Counted from the first letter of the stretch, positions 31,945 through 43,399 are shown. The stretch is DNA of 64,000 nucleotides from Trichobilharzia regenti (GCA_944472135.2 OX235263.1:10399517-10463516), one strand, 5' to 3'. The notes: generated from the letters alone by a model not told the origin. Translations and numbers: made by a program.

Positions 31945-32660
31945 TTACATTATTATTATTATTATTAATACTATTATCATTGTTCTCTTTATTATTGTTA
32001 TTACTAACACTACTATCATTATTTGTTTTTTTTTATGTTTCCTTACATATTTCCTGACTTTCTGTCTTAGATATCTCATGATACTACTTAGTTTTCGTGC
32101 TCTATTATTTAAATATTTCACCGATCCTGTGTTTAACTTCCCATCTTCTTTCCTTTCTACGCTACAATCTAACCTGAAGCTCCTTTTTCTGACTTTCCAA
32201 TTCATAAGTGAATTGAATTGCCTCTACCTTTGAGTTGATGTATTCGAAAAATCCATCTATATCTTGTGTTCTAAGTACAGTGAATGTGTCATCTACATAC
32301 CTCCAACATATTTTTGGGTTGGGGCTAACCGTTTCAGTGGCTAAGATTTCCCGCCTATCCATGAATATATCTGCTACAACCGGGGATATTGGTGACCTCA
32401 TAATAACTGCCTAATTTTGTTTGTATATTTTCGCTTGGAGGAATTTAAATACTGTGGAAGTCAGGCATAGCTGTACTCCCAGCATTAAATCCTCAGGTGG
32501 CACTTTCGCTTTTCTAGGTTCAATTTCTTGGTCACAAATGAGTTCGTTTCTGACTGCCTCTATAGCCATATATATATATATATATATATATATTGGTATA
32601 CGTGTATATAAACTGACAATGTCAAAAGTAACCATGTCTTTTCTCTTCATTATCTAATTC
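31945..32660 (-). mobile_element. PLE-K RT fragment with internal microsatellite
   Basis: Minus strand: KDMVTFDIVSLYTRIPI (motif A, about 32640), an (IY)n stretch from a TA microsatellite, then MAIEAVRNEL, KVPPEDLMLG, RSPISPVVADIFMD (about 32400), WRYVDDTFTVLRT (motif C, about 32300), then AIQFTYELESQKKELQ. Motif order is intact in pieces. The 3' part ends in an ATT tract at 31950-31970. Confidence 0.8.
32571..32593. repeat. (TA)n inside PLE-K RT coding trace
   Basis: About 11 TA units between motif A and the helix that follows. The frame stays open, reading alternating I and Y on the minus strand. Confidence 0.85.
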
Positions 32661-33670
32661 TAAATTATCTAATCCATCGATGTTTTAGTTGATGAACTAT
32701 ATCGATCCGCATCCTTTTCGTCTCTTATTTTCCAAAAGCCTTCATTTTATTCTCATCAAAAAAGCATGTGAACTATCGCTAAAGGCGAATCGGATTTCAC
32801 TTCTAAAATAAATATTGACAATCAAAATGGGCGGGGTCGGGAGTGGGATAAAAAGGACGCATAGGGAGTGGTAACATTATTGAACCATATGACTAAATAA
32901 GTATCTCTCATCCATCTCTATGAATGAAGCTAGGTGTGTGTTTTTATGTGTATGTTTGAGAAAAGCAAACAAGAAGAAGACTGTAGCTCACAACAAAACT
33001 ATCAAATGTTAAAAATAATGGGTGAATACAGCTCATCTCTTGTTCTAAAAAACGTTTCCCTGTTTTATTAAGTGAATCCTGTTTTCCTTTTTAGCGGATG
33101 CAATTCATATATATATATTCACCTCTGTTTGTTTTTAACAACTTTCCTAACTTATTTTATTTGACAGATAACACGTCTTTTATTTTTTGATCAGATTAAT
33201 GGCGTTGGCAGTTTGCTACAAAAACTTGGGCTACAAAATCTTCCATCTCTCTATTGCATATATTTTCTCTCGTTCAGTAGGTTTTATTCGATTAAGATAT
33301 GACCACTAAGCGTATTATCTACTCTTGTGTGTATTTAAAAGCATTTACAAGCTCCTAATTTGTAAGTTTCTACTAAACCTGAGGAGTGGCCTGATTGTGG
33401 GTGGCAACGTATGTCATTGGGTCCAAAAATGTACTTCTGAACATTTTACAATTGGCTTTAGACGTCACAGTTAGACACAATAGCGTATAAAGAGAATGCC
33501 CAAAGTTCAGTACATGATTCTCGCCTATTCTTTGCAAGAGTGTCTTATTATTCAGTGTCTATTCACACAACATTGAAGAGTTCGTTTAGCCTTACATTAC
33601 TCTATCCTACCGATAGCTTTTAGTGCTCTCCTCTCAATGTTAAACAGTCTTTCAATTATACAGACCGAAG
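32661..33670. other. No gene seen; G-rich promoter-like patch
   Basis: 32829-32847 holds four GGG runs (loops of 1, 3 and 3 nt) including GGGCGGGG, followed by ATAAAAAGG. Plus-strand acceptor-like TTCCTTTTTAG (33090s) and TATTTTATTTGACAG (about 33157-33171) precede open T-rich frames, but no donor or family supports an exon. Confidence 0.35.
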
Positions 33671-33674
33671 GATT

Positions 33675-33905
33675 ATTTGACGTCAATGGCACAGAGGTAA
33701 AGTGTTCGCCGACCATGCAAGTGGTCAGGAGTTCGATCCTTGGCCACAAACGCACTCCTTTACCTCTCTAAGGCAGTAATAAGACTGGTAAGGAGTGAAG
33801 CTTGGGCATGAGGCAGGCAACCCCATCCTGTCAAAATAATCACCTTTGCTACCCAAACTTCAAGCCTTTAGCTTTATGCCCTATGTTCCAGGGGGAACGT
33901 AAAGG
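33675..33905 (+). mobile_element. SINE-d copy
   Basis: Head GACGTCAATGGCACAGAGG and B-box GAGTTCGATCCTTGG, then GGCATGAGGCAGGCAACCCC, ending TATGCCCTATGTTCCAGGGG. Confidence 0.75.
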
Positions 33906-34087
33906 AGAAAGAAATAAGAATGAATTGAGAATATTTGTTCTTCCCAGTTATTCTTTTATTATTCTGAATGTGACGTATATAGGGAGTTCGATAAATGTAT
34001 AAACGACTGTCTTCATTACAAACTCTTTTAATTAAAAAAACCACATTTAAAATGTTAATATTTTGAGATCTCACAAAATGCCGTCGA

Positions 34088-34277
34088 GTTTTTTGTTTTT
34101 TGATTTACAGCTTGATTCCACACTGTATTTTCGGTACAAGTATGGAATTTTCAGCATGGATATCGGTAGCCCAAATTTTGCAGGCCGACCATAGATATCA
34201 GATGTGCGTCGGTGCGGGCTCGAACCCCGGACCATGTGCATGGTCGGCGAGAGTCCTAAACACTGTGCCACCGACGC
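34088..34277 (-). mobile_element. SINE-b copy
   Basis: Complete on the minus strand: GCGTCGGTGGCACAGTGT head, GGGTTCGAGCCCGCACCGA, tail ending CAAGCTGTAAATCAAAAAAC. Confidence 0.8.
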
Positions 34278-34419
34278 GGCATCATCTTAACTAATCTCGA
34301 AGTTTCTGTGGGTAAAATTGCGGTTGGTTAATGAAAGCAACTCGTATTTACCCAGTGGTTTCGATAGGTGTCCTACCCACACTTCCGTTTTAAAATATCT
34401 AAGCCTGACGGATATCAGG

Positions 34420-34900
34420 ATTTCGTCATTAGCTGACATCTATTGGATAACCACTAGAAAAACAACATGGGGTAGTGGAGAGCTGTTTTGTCCTAGACTG
34501 GGACTTCTCATCAGTACCAACTCACCATCAGGGTTAGAACCCAGATTTCAAGGAGAGTTATTATACCACTAAGCCACTGGAACCCGTTTCAGCCGTCCAT
34601 GAATTCCAATTTCATCGGCGAGTATTTGTTCTCAACCTGCTGTATCCCGCCGGCCACGACTTCCGATTATAACTCAGGTAACTACCGACCTGAAGAGGGC
34701 CAATGGCTAGGGAGCAATGGAGTGGTACTCAAGTGATGGTTGGCAGGAGTTCGATTACAGACAGGACTTCATCATCAGGTAACGTCGGTTGGAGAACCAC
34801 TGGTAAATCTTTGAGTACAGGACAGCTGTTTCGTCCTAGTGCTTAGGACTTTGTAGCAGTACGCAACCGCCGGAGGTTCGAACCCAGGATATTCTTGAAC
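34420..34900 (-). mobile_element. SINE-c, decayed overlapping copies
   Basis: Two hammerhead regions on the minus strand: near 34480-34525 (core CTGATGA kept, GAAA changed to AAAA) and near 34805-34860 (core lost; GTCC...GGAC-GAAA and CAGCTGTCC kept). The spacer 34630-34740 matches 11530-11600. More than one unit is therefore present in the same direction. Confidence 0.5.
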
Positions 34901-35604
34901 ACTGACTGATTGACTAAATTGAAATGAGTAGAAATATTTGATGCTCTTAAGTGTGGCAATAAATCGGCTTTTTTATGATTTTTAGATTCAATTACAAAAC
35001 AAAACAAAAGGTCAAGTAAATGACAAAAATACAGCGCAGATGACACAAAAGACAATGAAAATTATCGCATAGTCAAGTGTGTGTTCTCTGCCTGTCTCTC
35101 TGTTCCTCTCTCTCTCTCTCCCTCTCTCGCATTCTCAACTAACTAATAAGTTGACTAATTTAAGGTTAATTGATTGTAGAGATTAAACACAGAGACGTTT
35201 CTTTTTCCGTCTTTATTTATTTATATAAGTAATTAAATGAACACAATTACATAAGAAATGGGTAATCTTTTGAAGAGGTCAGGTATCCTATTTCATTGAC
35301 CTTATATTTTTAGATGAGTTTTATTTTGGCTAGGTAGGTAGGTAGGTCTAAGCCTCGTGGATAGCAATTGTCTCTCTTGTTATTGTCATTCTACAACAGA
35401 TGGACAGTGTTAATTTGATGGAAACCCTGATAAATGATAATTAAAAACAAGTGTCTATTGTTAACAGTGATTTAGTGAAAGTAACATTCATTGGGGAATT
35501 GTTACTTTCATATTATTTCAAGACACATAACACATTGATTTCATTTAGATAAATGTTGAATAGCCCCAGGAGGTACTTGGCTACTATTTCTTCCCAATTT
35601 TGAG
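34901..35604. other. No gene seen; CT and GTAG repeats
   Basis: (CT)n near 35100-35128 and (AGGT)n at 35333-35348. No supported coding frame. Confidence 0.4.
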
Positions 35605-36110
35605 ACCCTTTATTATTATTATTATTGTTCCCTTGGGTTCCTAGTGGAACATAGGGCTTCAACTGCACGTCTCCACTTGCCACTTCTGTCTTCCTTCTGC
35701 TGTATTTTCCACCTCCATCCATCTTAGTCCATACTTCTCTTTCAACTCCTCTTCACACGATCTCTTCCATGTCATCCTTGCACTGATGTCCCACTCACCA
35801 CTTTGCCTTCTTTCGGGTTGCACTTGAGCAATGGCCTGACTCGCGCGCAAAGTCAACCGGCCTTCTCAGCGAGTGTCCAATCCATCTCCACTTTCTCCTA
35901 TATGTTTGTGGATTGGCGATTGGTTCTTGTTTTGTTTGTTCCCATAGTTTCCCATAGTTGGTGATTCTTTCCGGCCCAGCCATGTGATCTTCAGTATACA
36001 GCAAAGACAGTTGTTGGTTGATAAAGATCTGGTCTGCAACAGGCTGTTGGAAATATTCTTTGTGACCTGCCTGCCAAGTTTCCGATCCATATAGAAGAAC
36101 TGACTTGAGA
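35605..36110 (-). mobile_element. RTE fragment
   Basis: ATT tail and 3' signature at 35610-35665. Minus-strand KWRWIGHSLRRPVDFA (about 35870) and KSVLLYGSETWQAG (about 36080), close to the 12590-13385 copy. Confidence 0.75.
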
Positions 36111-36265
36111 CCCTTTATACATACATAACTACGCCTCAAATGAACGAGCATTGAAACCTGTAGGTTTTAAGGTGATCTTATTGACCATTCATCAACTGGG
36201 AGGGAATCTAATGGCCTATGAATTCTAACTTATATTAATTTTCGATATAGCGCGATCACTAGCCC

Positions 36266-36460
36266 ATGTGCCTCGGTGGCACAGTGGTTAGGACTCTCGC
36301 CGACCATGCACATGGCCCGGAGTTCGATCCCCTGCAGACGCACACCCGATATCTATGGTCGGCCTGCAAACTTTGGACTACCGATATCACATGCTGAAAA
36401 TTTCATACTTTTACATAAAAATATGGTGTGTTATCAAGCTGAAATCAGATATATAAAAAA
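36266..36460 (+). mobile_element. SINE-b copy
   Basis: GCCTCGGTGGCACAGTGG head, mutated B-box GAGTTCGATCCCC, tail GCTGAAAATTTCATAC then GTTATCAAGCTG. Confidence 0.75.
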
Positions 36461-36715
36461 AAATAAAACTTTCATCGATGAGTATTAGTCCCGACATATA
36501 ACCTGGCGACCTCTGACTTCTAACTGCAGTTTTAGGCAGTACTCAGTCACTGCTGAACACTAGATCGATCTTCAAATGCTAGTTTTCAGGGATTTAATCG
36601 ATTTCAAGATTGATCCCAAACACGATAATAATGACAGCTTTATTACAAAAGGTAATTTCGATACAAATTTCGAATTCTTAGCATGTATTGCAGTACTGCA
36701 TTTAATTTTCTCATT

Positions 36716-36893
36716 ATTTTTTATTTCTGATTACAGCTTGATTCCACACTGTATTTTTGGTACAAGTATGGAATTTTGAGCGTGGATATCGGTAGCCCAA
36801 ATTTCGCAGGCCGACCATAGATATCAGGTGTGCGTCGGGAGGGACCATGTGCATGGTTGGCGAGAGTCCTAACCACTGTGCCACCGACGCACA
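36716..36893 (-). mobile_element. SINE-b copy with damaged B box
   Basis: The acceptor-like stem GCGTCGGTGGCACAGTGG is kept, but the B-box segment is deleted (ATGGTCCCTCCCGACGCACA on the minus strand), which should weaken pol III transcription. Confidence 0.75.
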
Positions 36894-36896
36894 TAT

Positions 36897-37115
36897 GAAT
36901 GCGTTGGTGACACAGTGGTGGGATGCCCGCCAACCACGCCTCATCCGGTCCGGGGTTCAATTCCCGGTCAAGGCACTTTTTTAACAGTAATAAATCTAGT
37001 AAAGACGGAAGGTTGGGCATGAGGCTAGTAACTCTATCCTGTAAAGATAAATGCCACTGCTACGGAGACTTCAGGCCTCTAGCTTGAAGTCCCTGTATTC
37101 CACAGGGAACGTAAA
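36897..37115 (+). mobile_element. SINE-d copy
   Basis: Head GCGTTGGTGACACAGTGG, B-box GGGGTTCAATTCCCGG, GGCATGAGGCTAGTAACTC, 3' end CTTGAAGTCCCTGTATTCC. It lies head to head with the SINE-b at 36893, 4 bp apart. Confidence 0.75.
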
Positions 37116-37329
37116 CGAATAAAACAAAGAACATGAATAGAAGATTAAATTTAAGTGGATATATTAGCTTTTAGTGCCCTTTCTCAAGAGGACCAGGAAA
37201 GATTAACCGGCGGGGAGCAATAAAAAGCATAGGTAGAATACATTGATTAACAAACTCTAAAAGTAAACACTGAGTGATCTCAGACTGATTGGCTTAAACG
37301 TAGTTCTAATGCAAATTTTTTTTTACTAT

Positions 37330-37500
37330 TTGCCAATTCACGAAATAGCGCAACCGCTAGCCAGTACCTTCGGCAAGTACTTGTCTTCACACCCGACCTG
37401 CTGCACTCGACTGGTCACGACTTCCCACAAGAACCTCAGGTAACCACCTACCTGAATAGAGCCTTTGATGCATCTTACTTGAATACTAGTGTTACCGCTT
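37330..37500 (-). mobile_element. SINE-c 5' fragment
   Basis: Matches 46540-46700 (CGCAACCGCTAGCC, TACTTGTCTTCACACCCGA, GGTCACGACTTCCC). No tRNA-like head or hammerhead remains. Confidence 0.5.
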
Positions 37501-37597
37501 ATTTTCGCAATCATCCTTTTTGTCATTCCCTGTTTTGGCCTTCTTTCTAGTTTCCTTCTTCACATTATCTCTGTTGAATTATTTCGGGTAATTGTTT

Positions 37598-37815
37598 ACT
37601 GGAGTCGGTGGCACAGCGGTAGGATGCTCGCCAACCATGAATGTGGTCCGGGGTTCGATCCACGGCTGACGCATTCCTTAACCTTTCTAAGCTATTAATA
37701 AGACGGGTAAAGAGGGAAGGTTGTGCATGAGGCTAGCAGCCCCATCATGTAAAAATAACCACCACTGCCACCGAAACTTCAGGTTTCCAGCTTGAAGTAG
37801 TATGTTCCACCTGGG
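37598..37815 (+). mobile_element. SINE-d copy
   Basis: GGAGTCGGTGGCACAGCGG, B-box GGGGTTCGATCCACGG, GTGCATGAGGCTAGCAGCCC, 3' end CTTGAAGTAGTATGTTCCAC. Confidence 0.75.
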
Positions 37816-38399
37816 ATGTACAGAAAAGAAAAATGGCGTTTTGAATACAATATTCCTTTTTCCTGTTTTTTTCGTGATCTGGTGTTGTTCGTAGTCTAAC
37901 TACCCGGCCTGCAATACTTTTGTTACCGTCAGCTGATGAGTTGAGTGGTAATCAGTAAATCTTCAGAAGTGCGTTGTTCTCCCACAAAAAAATAATCGTT
38001 TTTGTGATTCCATTTATCATTCCTTGTATATTGCGGTCCAGCACAGGTAATTCCATACATTCATTGTCCACTTTCACAGTGGAACTTATTGACTTTGTGT
38101 GTGTGTCTGTGTGAAGAGTTTACCCATATAACTGCTCATTATTACCAGTGTGTCATCCGCGTGTAGAACACAATATTCAGCAAAGAGACTCTTCAACAGA
38201 TTTATTATTAAGCTGTACAATTATATATATATCCCATGAGAAAATTCAAACAAACGTGTGAATACATAAAATGACAGTGACACGAAATGCAATTAAAATG
38301 TCTGTGATTGTAAACATAGTTTAAATATCAAGTGTAGAAATAAATAATATCATAAATAGAATATGGATAGTGTGATTAGAAGACGGAGATTATCTTAAT
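37816..38399. other. No gene seen
   Basis: Nothing supported; a short GT run at 38098-38112. Confidence 0.3.
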
Positions 38400-39260
38400 T
38401 TGCTATTATTATTATTATTATTCCCTTTGCGTTTCGAGTGGAATATAGGTCTGGCTTCAGCAACACACCTCCACTTTGTTCTGTTTTCTGTCGTCCTCTT
38501 CAGCTGGCTAGCTACATGGCTGACCAAACTCTGTCATCTCTTCCTCGCACGATCTCCTCTGTATCAGGCTATGATGATCCACTCGTCGCTTTCCATCGGC
38601 ATTCCACTTGAGCTATGGCCTGGCGTTCGTTGTCACTCAGCAGACTCCTCAATGTATACCCAATCAAACCATCTCCTTGTTTCTCCCACATATTTGTTGA
38701 GCAATCGGCTCTTGCTTGTTGGTTTGTTCATGGCTAGAGTTTCTTTTTACCAATTCTTTCTGGCCATTTGATCTTCAGGATAAAGCCAGTCGGCGAATAG
38801 GGCAGCTGTTGATAAAAAGTCTACAGTAGCCTGTTGGAAATCATTTTTATGACATGCTGGCCAAGTTTCTGACCCATTTAGAAGAACTGACCGACATAAC
38901 ATTGGTGTTGAAAATGCGAATCTTTTGTTCCTTATGCTCGCTGAGTGCAGAAGATTTCAAAACTTGTTTAAGGTTGATAAGAGGCGTATCTTGCCTTCCC
39001 GATTCTAACTTTGACATCCCTATCCATTCCATCTGAAGTTGAAACGATGCTTCCAGGCCAGATAAGTGGAGGAGGCAACCTCTGTTACATCTCTCCCGTT
39101 TGATGATGATTGTTGCTGTTTTTATGCTGTTGCTGTTGATTGGTTATCTTTATCACCTCCATCTTCTCTTTGTTCACCTGCAGTCCTGTTTCCGCTGCCT
39201 CTTCTGCCAGTTTGTTGGTTTTTGCTTGCAAGTCTTCACGTTTGTGTGACATTAGACATA
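38400..39260 (-). mobile_element. RTE fragment
   Basis: ATT tail at 38402-38420. Minus-strand traces include KIRIFNTNVMSV (about 38900), then VNKEKMEV and KTNKLAEEAAETGLQ (about 39190-39220). Frames broken. A plus-strand CR1-like fragment starts where it ends. Confidence 0.7.
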
Positions 39261-40600
39261 TATTTGACTCTGTTCCCAGGTCTCTGTTGCTAAGTAAGCT
39301 TGCTGCAACACAGGCTGAGAGCTGGACAAATAAGTGGTTGCATTCCTATTTTTCTGATAGGAAGCAGTACACCGTCCACAATGGAAAGTCCTCCACTACC
39401 TCACTTACTTACTTTACCTGGTGTTCCTCAAGGTGCTGTTCTTTCTCCCTTTCTGTTTTTCGTTTTTCTTACATGACTTGTCTCATTCTGATGTAGCCAC
39501 TTTTGTTAAGTATGCTTGCCGATGACCTCTCGGTTTCTATGCCTGTCAACCCTCAGACAGATTGTTCCAAATCAAATAACTTTCTGTCGGAAATTAGTCA
39601 GTGGTCCTCTTCAAACGGACATATGCTTAATCCGTCTAAATGTCAGGTAGTCAATTTCACTTTCAGACGTAAATGTGACCTACAGCAACTGGTTAGCTCA
39701 CATGGCCCCACTCTCATTGACGGCATAGAGGTTGAAAATACATCTAATGTCAAGTACCTTGGACTGAATATTTCCTCCGATCTTTCCTTGTCCTCTCACA
39801 TCTTGCTAGTTACCAGAAAGATGTTTCGCTTAACGTTCTACATTAGGAAATTCGGGCAGTCTGGCACAAAGCAGTCTTTGCTTTCTCAGTTTGTCAATTA
39901 TTGTATTCTACCCATCCCCCTTTACTGCTCCCCATTAGTCTTTCCTGGACTACTTAAGAAAGACTTTGCTTTGCTGAGAACGGCACTAAAAGCTGTTAGT
40001 AGGGCAAGTGGGATATCGTTAAACCAACTGGTGAACACTATTGTAGATAGACATATTATGTCATGTAAGAAACTAGCGAATACAATATTGCCGGACCCCG
40101 AGAATCCTCTCTTTACGCATCTATCTCCTTGCATTTCATCTGGTAGAACTAGAAGCACCTATAGGAGGCTATGTGCTGGGACTACCAAGTACAAAACTCC
40201 ACAATATCATATCTGGCACAGCTGTTATGTGATGAGAAATCCGTTAGGTATGACACGATAAACTGACTGCGGCACTGTAACAAATAGTCCCATTAGTTTT
40301 TGTTTTCCTTTCCTCGTTACTATTGCACTGTTGTTCTCATCTACTACCACACATCAACTTTATATTTCAAATCCTGTAGTGTATTGTTTGAAATGTAATA
40401 CTCTACGCTGTTTTTTCTTAATTTTTAATTTTTATTTATTTTAATTATTTTTAACTTATTTATTTTATTTTTATTTATTTTTGATTTTTAAAAATCTTAT
40501 ATAATTTGTGAGGTAATTAAATGCAATATACTGTAATGCGCGCTGAAAATTCCATACCTGTACCACAAATACCGTTTGGAATAAAGCTGTTATTATTATT
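39261..40600 (+). mobile_element. CR1/Jockey-group LINE, 3' half
   Basis: Begins inside RT (DSVPRSLLLSKL, WLHSYFSDRKQYTVHNGKSS). The PQGAVLSP-like box (CSSRCCSFSLSVF) is frameshifted near 39420. YADD-type motif C and the C-terminal domain follow. The 3' end has ACCACAAATACCGTTTGG, AATAAAGC and ATT repeats, the hallmark tail of CR1-like elements. The copy at 50172-50262 is a tail-only insertion. Confidence 0.8.
39503..40261 (+). pseudogene. CR1-like RT C-terminal open frame (252 aa)
   Basis: Starts just before motif C (MLADDLSVSMPV, equivalent to YADD with tyrosine replaced by leucine). It continues through SQWSSSNGHMLNPSKCQ and VKYLGLNISSDLSL, typical of the thumb region after the catalytic box in Jockey/CR1 RTs, to a long tail ending RNPLGMTR. 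Motif A lies upstream in another frame. The Y-to-L change and the frameshift indicate loss of function. Confidence 0.8.
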
Positions 40601-40649
40601 ATCATCTGGAAAATCTAGATCTTCTAGAATCTTCTAATCGGTCGTCCAG

Positions 40650-40860
40650 CGTATTCATGACTCCTCGCCTCCAACAGTCTGATGCATTATCCAGTCCACC
40701 ACAGTTAGGAATATCATCGGTGATAATTGGCAGTCAGATTGTCTTATTGCTGTATGCAGTTCAAACACCTCACTGAGCTTCCCATTGTGGATCAGTTGAC
40801 ACGTGACATTGTCATATAGCCAGCTGTTGTATGAGACTGACAAAAAATTTGAGTTACGCC
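40650..40860 (-). mobile_element. RTE internal fragment
   Basis: Minus strand: YNSWLYDNVTCQLIHNGKLS, EVFELHTAIRQS and LSPMIFLTVVDWIMHQT, i.e. the block between RT motif A and motif C. Both catalytic boxes and the 3' end are missing. Confidence 0.75.
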
Positions 40861-40869
40861 ATAGTGTTG

Positions 40870-41000
40870 AAGTAGTTTCCAGATTACTTCTCGGTCTAAT
40901 TTGTGCACTATTTGAGCAATACATTTCTAACAGTCTGATCACACATTCACTCGTCAAGTGAATTTATATGAAAAAGAAATAAAGGCCGATTAAAGTGTAC
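40870..41000 (-). repeat. PLE-type pLTR fragment
   Basis: GAGCAATACATTTCTAACAG, TCTGATCACACATTCAC and AAGAAATAAAGG parallel the single arm at 47440-47560. Confidence 0.45.
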
Positions 41001-41179
41001 AAAGTGGCAAAAAGCATCTAAGAATAAGAATAATTACGATTACGTTTGGAAGGTTAAGCGTAATAATACATTTTTTTGTATAAGTAGGGATTTAGTGATA
41101 CCAGACTATCTTAACTTCAGCGATTAATACGTACTCCTCGTGTTTTCAGTAGCCTTCAAACTGAAATATGTTCATGATC

Positions 41180-41400
41180 AAATGTGAAATCAGTTAAATC
41201 CCTGCAAAATGCAACTTTAATGTGGTTCCGTTGTCCATCCTCAGATAACATCTTCAGTGCTTACTTCAGTGTGAAGTGAATCATTTGAATTATTTTTTGA
41301 ATGATATAACTACCACCTAACGTGATCTTGGTCAGTAGAGAGGTCTGAGGAAATACAAACTAACAACCAAGGTCACCAGAAGGGACAATTATAGTGATCA
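41180..41400 (-). repeat. PLE-H-like pLTR, decayed
   Basis: CATCTTCAGTGCTTACTTCA and AACAACCAAGGTCACCAG parallel 62085-62175. The hammerhead core CTGAAGA is kept on the minus strand but GAAA is not. Confidence 0.4.
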
Positions 41401-41454
41401 AGAAGAATTCCGAAGATTTCACTTCCCACTGAGGGAAGTTCTGAATATAATTGA

Positions 41455-41990
41455 TGGATGGTGACGACTAGCAGTGGAATCCAGGACGCTCATTTCGCTC
41501 TATTTGGAACTCATCATCTAGTGGATGTAGCTGCACTCCTCAGTGAGTGATGATTTTCCCACCGAGGCTCTAACCTAGTGCCCATAGTTTCAAACACTAA
41601 AAAAGCGTTATCCACTAGACCATTTGGGTCATGAGAGCCACCTCCTGTGCGACGGGTCACATTGATTGTTGAATTCAATTTCAGATTTTCCCCTCGATTG
41701 ACTAGACCGAAGTGCTCGGTTTCAGGTTGATATGTTGGCTTCTTGTGCAGATGTTTCGACGATATCTGAACATGTCATTATAATTTGGGTGGTGGATGGT
41801 GGGAGCATCATCACCCACTGCGGAATGCAGGTACACTTAGTGCCGAGTCGCAGAAAAGGACGAAATGTGCATTGTTCTGGATTCTACACTGCTAGTCACC
41901 ATGCACCAATCAACTTCTGATTACATGTTCAGGCATCGTTGAAGCATCTGTACAAGAAGCCAACCTGTCAATCTGAGACAGAGCACTTTG
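41455..41990. mobile_element. Sm-alpha head-to-head pair
   Basis: Left copy on the minus strand (41455-41805), with hammerhead relic at 41466-41525 (core ATGATGA, C3 to A). Right copy on the plus strand (about 41806-41990), with AAGGACGAAATGTGCATTG. Both show CTAGCAGTGGAATCC and CTTCTTGTGCAGATG or complements. A tRNA-like head with TAGACCATTTGGGTCATGAG lies in the left copy. Confidence 0.65.
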
Positions 41991-42429
41991 GTTCAAACCC
42001 TCCAACTCTCAGTGAATACAACCACATCAAAAACAGCTAGCCAAAACCATAAATATTGTCTGCTATCATGAGAAGAATACACACCTGTGTCAGTTTGTAA
42101 AAATGAGACTTTTTAACTGAAAATATCCATGTTAGACAAAAACCCTACTGGGATGAATACTATATAACATTTTGTTCTTGTTAAAAAAAGCATAAGTTTC
42201 CTTGTGGATATTTGTAAGCATTTTTTAAGAAATATTTTGTTACATATCCCTTTTAGTGAATTAATAATAATATATAGTTAGACTCATGTTATTCTGTCTT
42301 AAAATATTGATAAAATGCTTTACAAATACAATTTTCTTCACTCTGTGTTTCCAAACAAACTCATAACACACTAGTGGGCTTTACTTGGTAGGTGATTGTT
42401 AAGAGATCTATGTTCACTCCCTCAGACAG
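41991..42429. other. No gene seen
   Basis: AT-rich; nothing supported. Confidence 0.3.
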
Positions 42430-42560
42430 AATTTATGCATAGAAAGTGACTAACTGGTTTAAGCATAGAACCAATTTGCACAGATGTGCAGCAGTAAGAG
42501 TTGCCACATTCTATCCATGTAGAACACAAGGCAGGAGAAGAGAGTACAAAAAGGTTCGAA
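42430..42560 (-). mobile_element. SR2-like 3' tail
   Basis: Minus strand: ATGTGGCAACTCTTACTGC, GCACATCTGTGCAAATTGG and TTAAACCAGTTAGTCAC, matching 57905-57970. Confidence 0.5.
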
Positions 42561-42714
42561 AGTGTTTCATTGCTGAAGAGCATTAGAACTGAATCGGTAT
42601 TGATAACTTAGTGAAAAAATAACCCCACTAGAGGCTTCAGTGATTTATAGATGAGTTTGGCAACGGTTTTCTCAAATTGACTTCTGCATGATTGCTAACA
42701 TTTTTCGAATAACT

Positions 42715-42960
42715 ACACTTTTCCATTCTCTGTTCCTTCCCAGGTGAACACCAAGCTTCACGCTTTTGGAATTTCTGTAGCCACGGTGTTGGTTTTTATG
42801 GGGTGGGGATACTAACCCAACGCCAAACCTCCCCTCTTTACTAGGCTTACTAGTGGCTAAACAAGGTCTAGGAGTACGTCAGTCGAGAATCGAATCTTGG
42901 ACTACATGTATAGTCAGAAAGCATACTGCTGCTGCTATTATTAGACTGGCAACGGACCAT
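42715..42960 (-). mobile_element. SINE-d copy, diverged
   Basis: Minus-strand 3' end GCTTGGTGTTCACCTGGG. The head carries the complement of GAATCGAATCTTGGAC and ACATGTATAGTCAGAAAGC. Confidence 0.5.
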
Positions 42961-43399
42961 TAAAGAAAGAAGTCTAATGACAAGCCTCGAGAAGACTGAA
43001 CATAGTTACTTATATCGTCTTAGTTTGATTGGCTAACAACAATGATTCGTATGAGTGATTTTCAACTCCTTATAACAGACAGTGTTTAATACCATGTATA
43101 GCTGATAATATAGTTATAAAGTTCGGGTATGAGATGAATTCACTCTTAAACAAATGGGGCGTATACTCTTAAATGTATGCCACTTTTATAGCCCTATGCA
43201 ATTTGACATGTTTTCTCTACAATGCTCTAACTGACTTACTTCTCAACAATCCAATAATTCCTACTGTAGCACTACATATATATATATATACGCATACGAC
43301 TGTTCAGCTTCATAATAAGTTCGTTGAAAGAAATGTCTACTCGCTTAATGTTGTGCTTTTAGGATGAGAGCAGGAATTATTGAATTATTGAGAAATACG
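42961..43399. other. No gene seen; short TA tract
   Basis: (TA)n at about 43275-43291. A 64-aa open frame spanning it is not supported. Confidence 0.3.

Noticed and set aside
33090..33295. Plus-strand exons after TTCCTTTTTAG and TATTTGACAG
   Set aside because: Good acceptors, but the frames are T-rich low-complexity sequence without credible donors or recognisable protein similarity.
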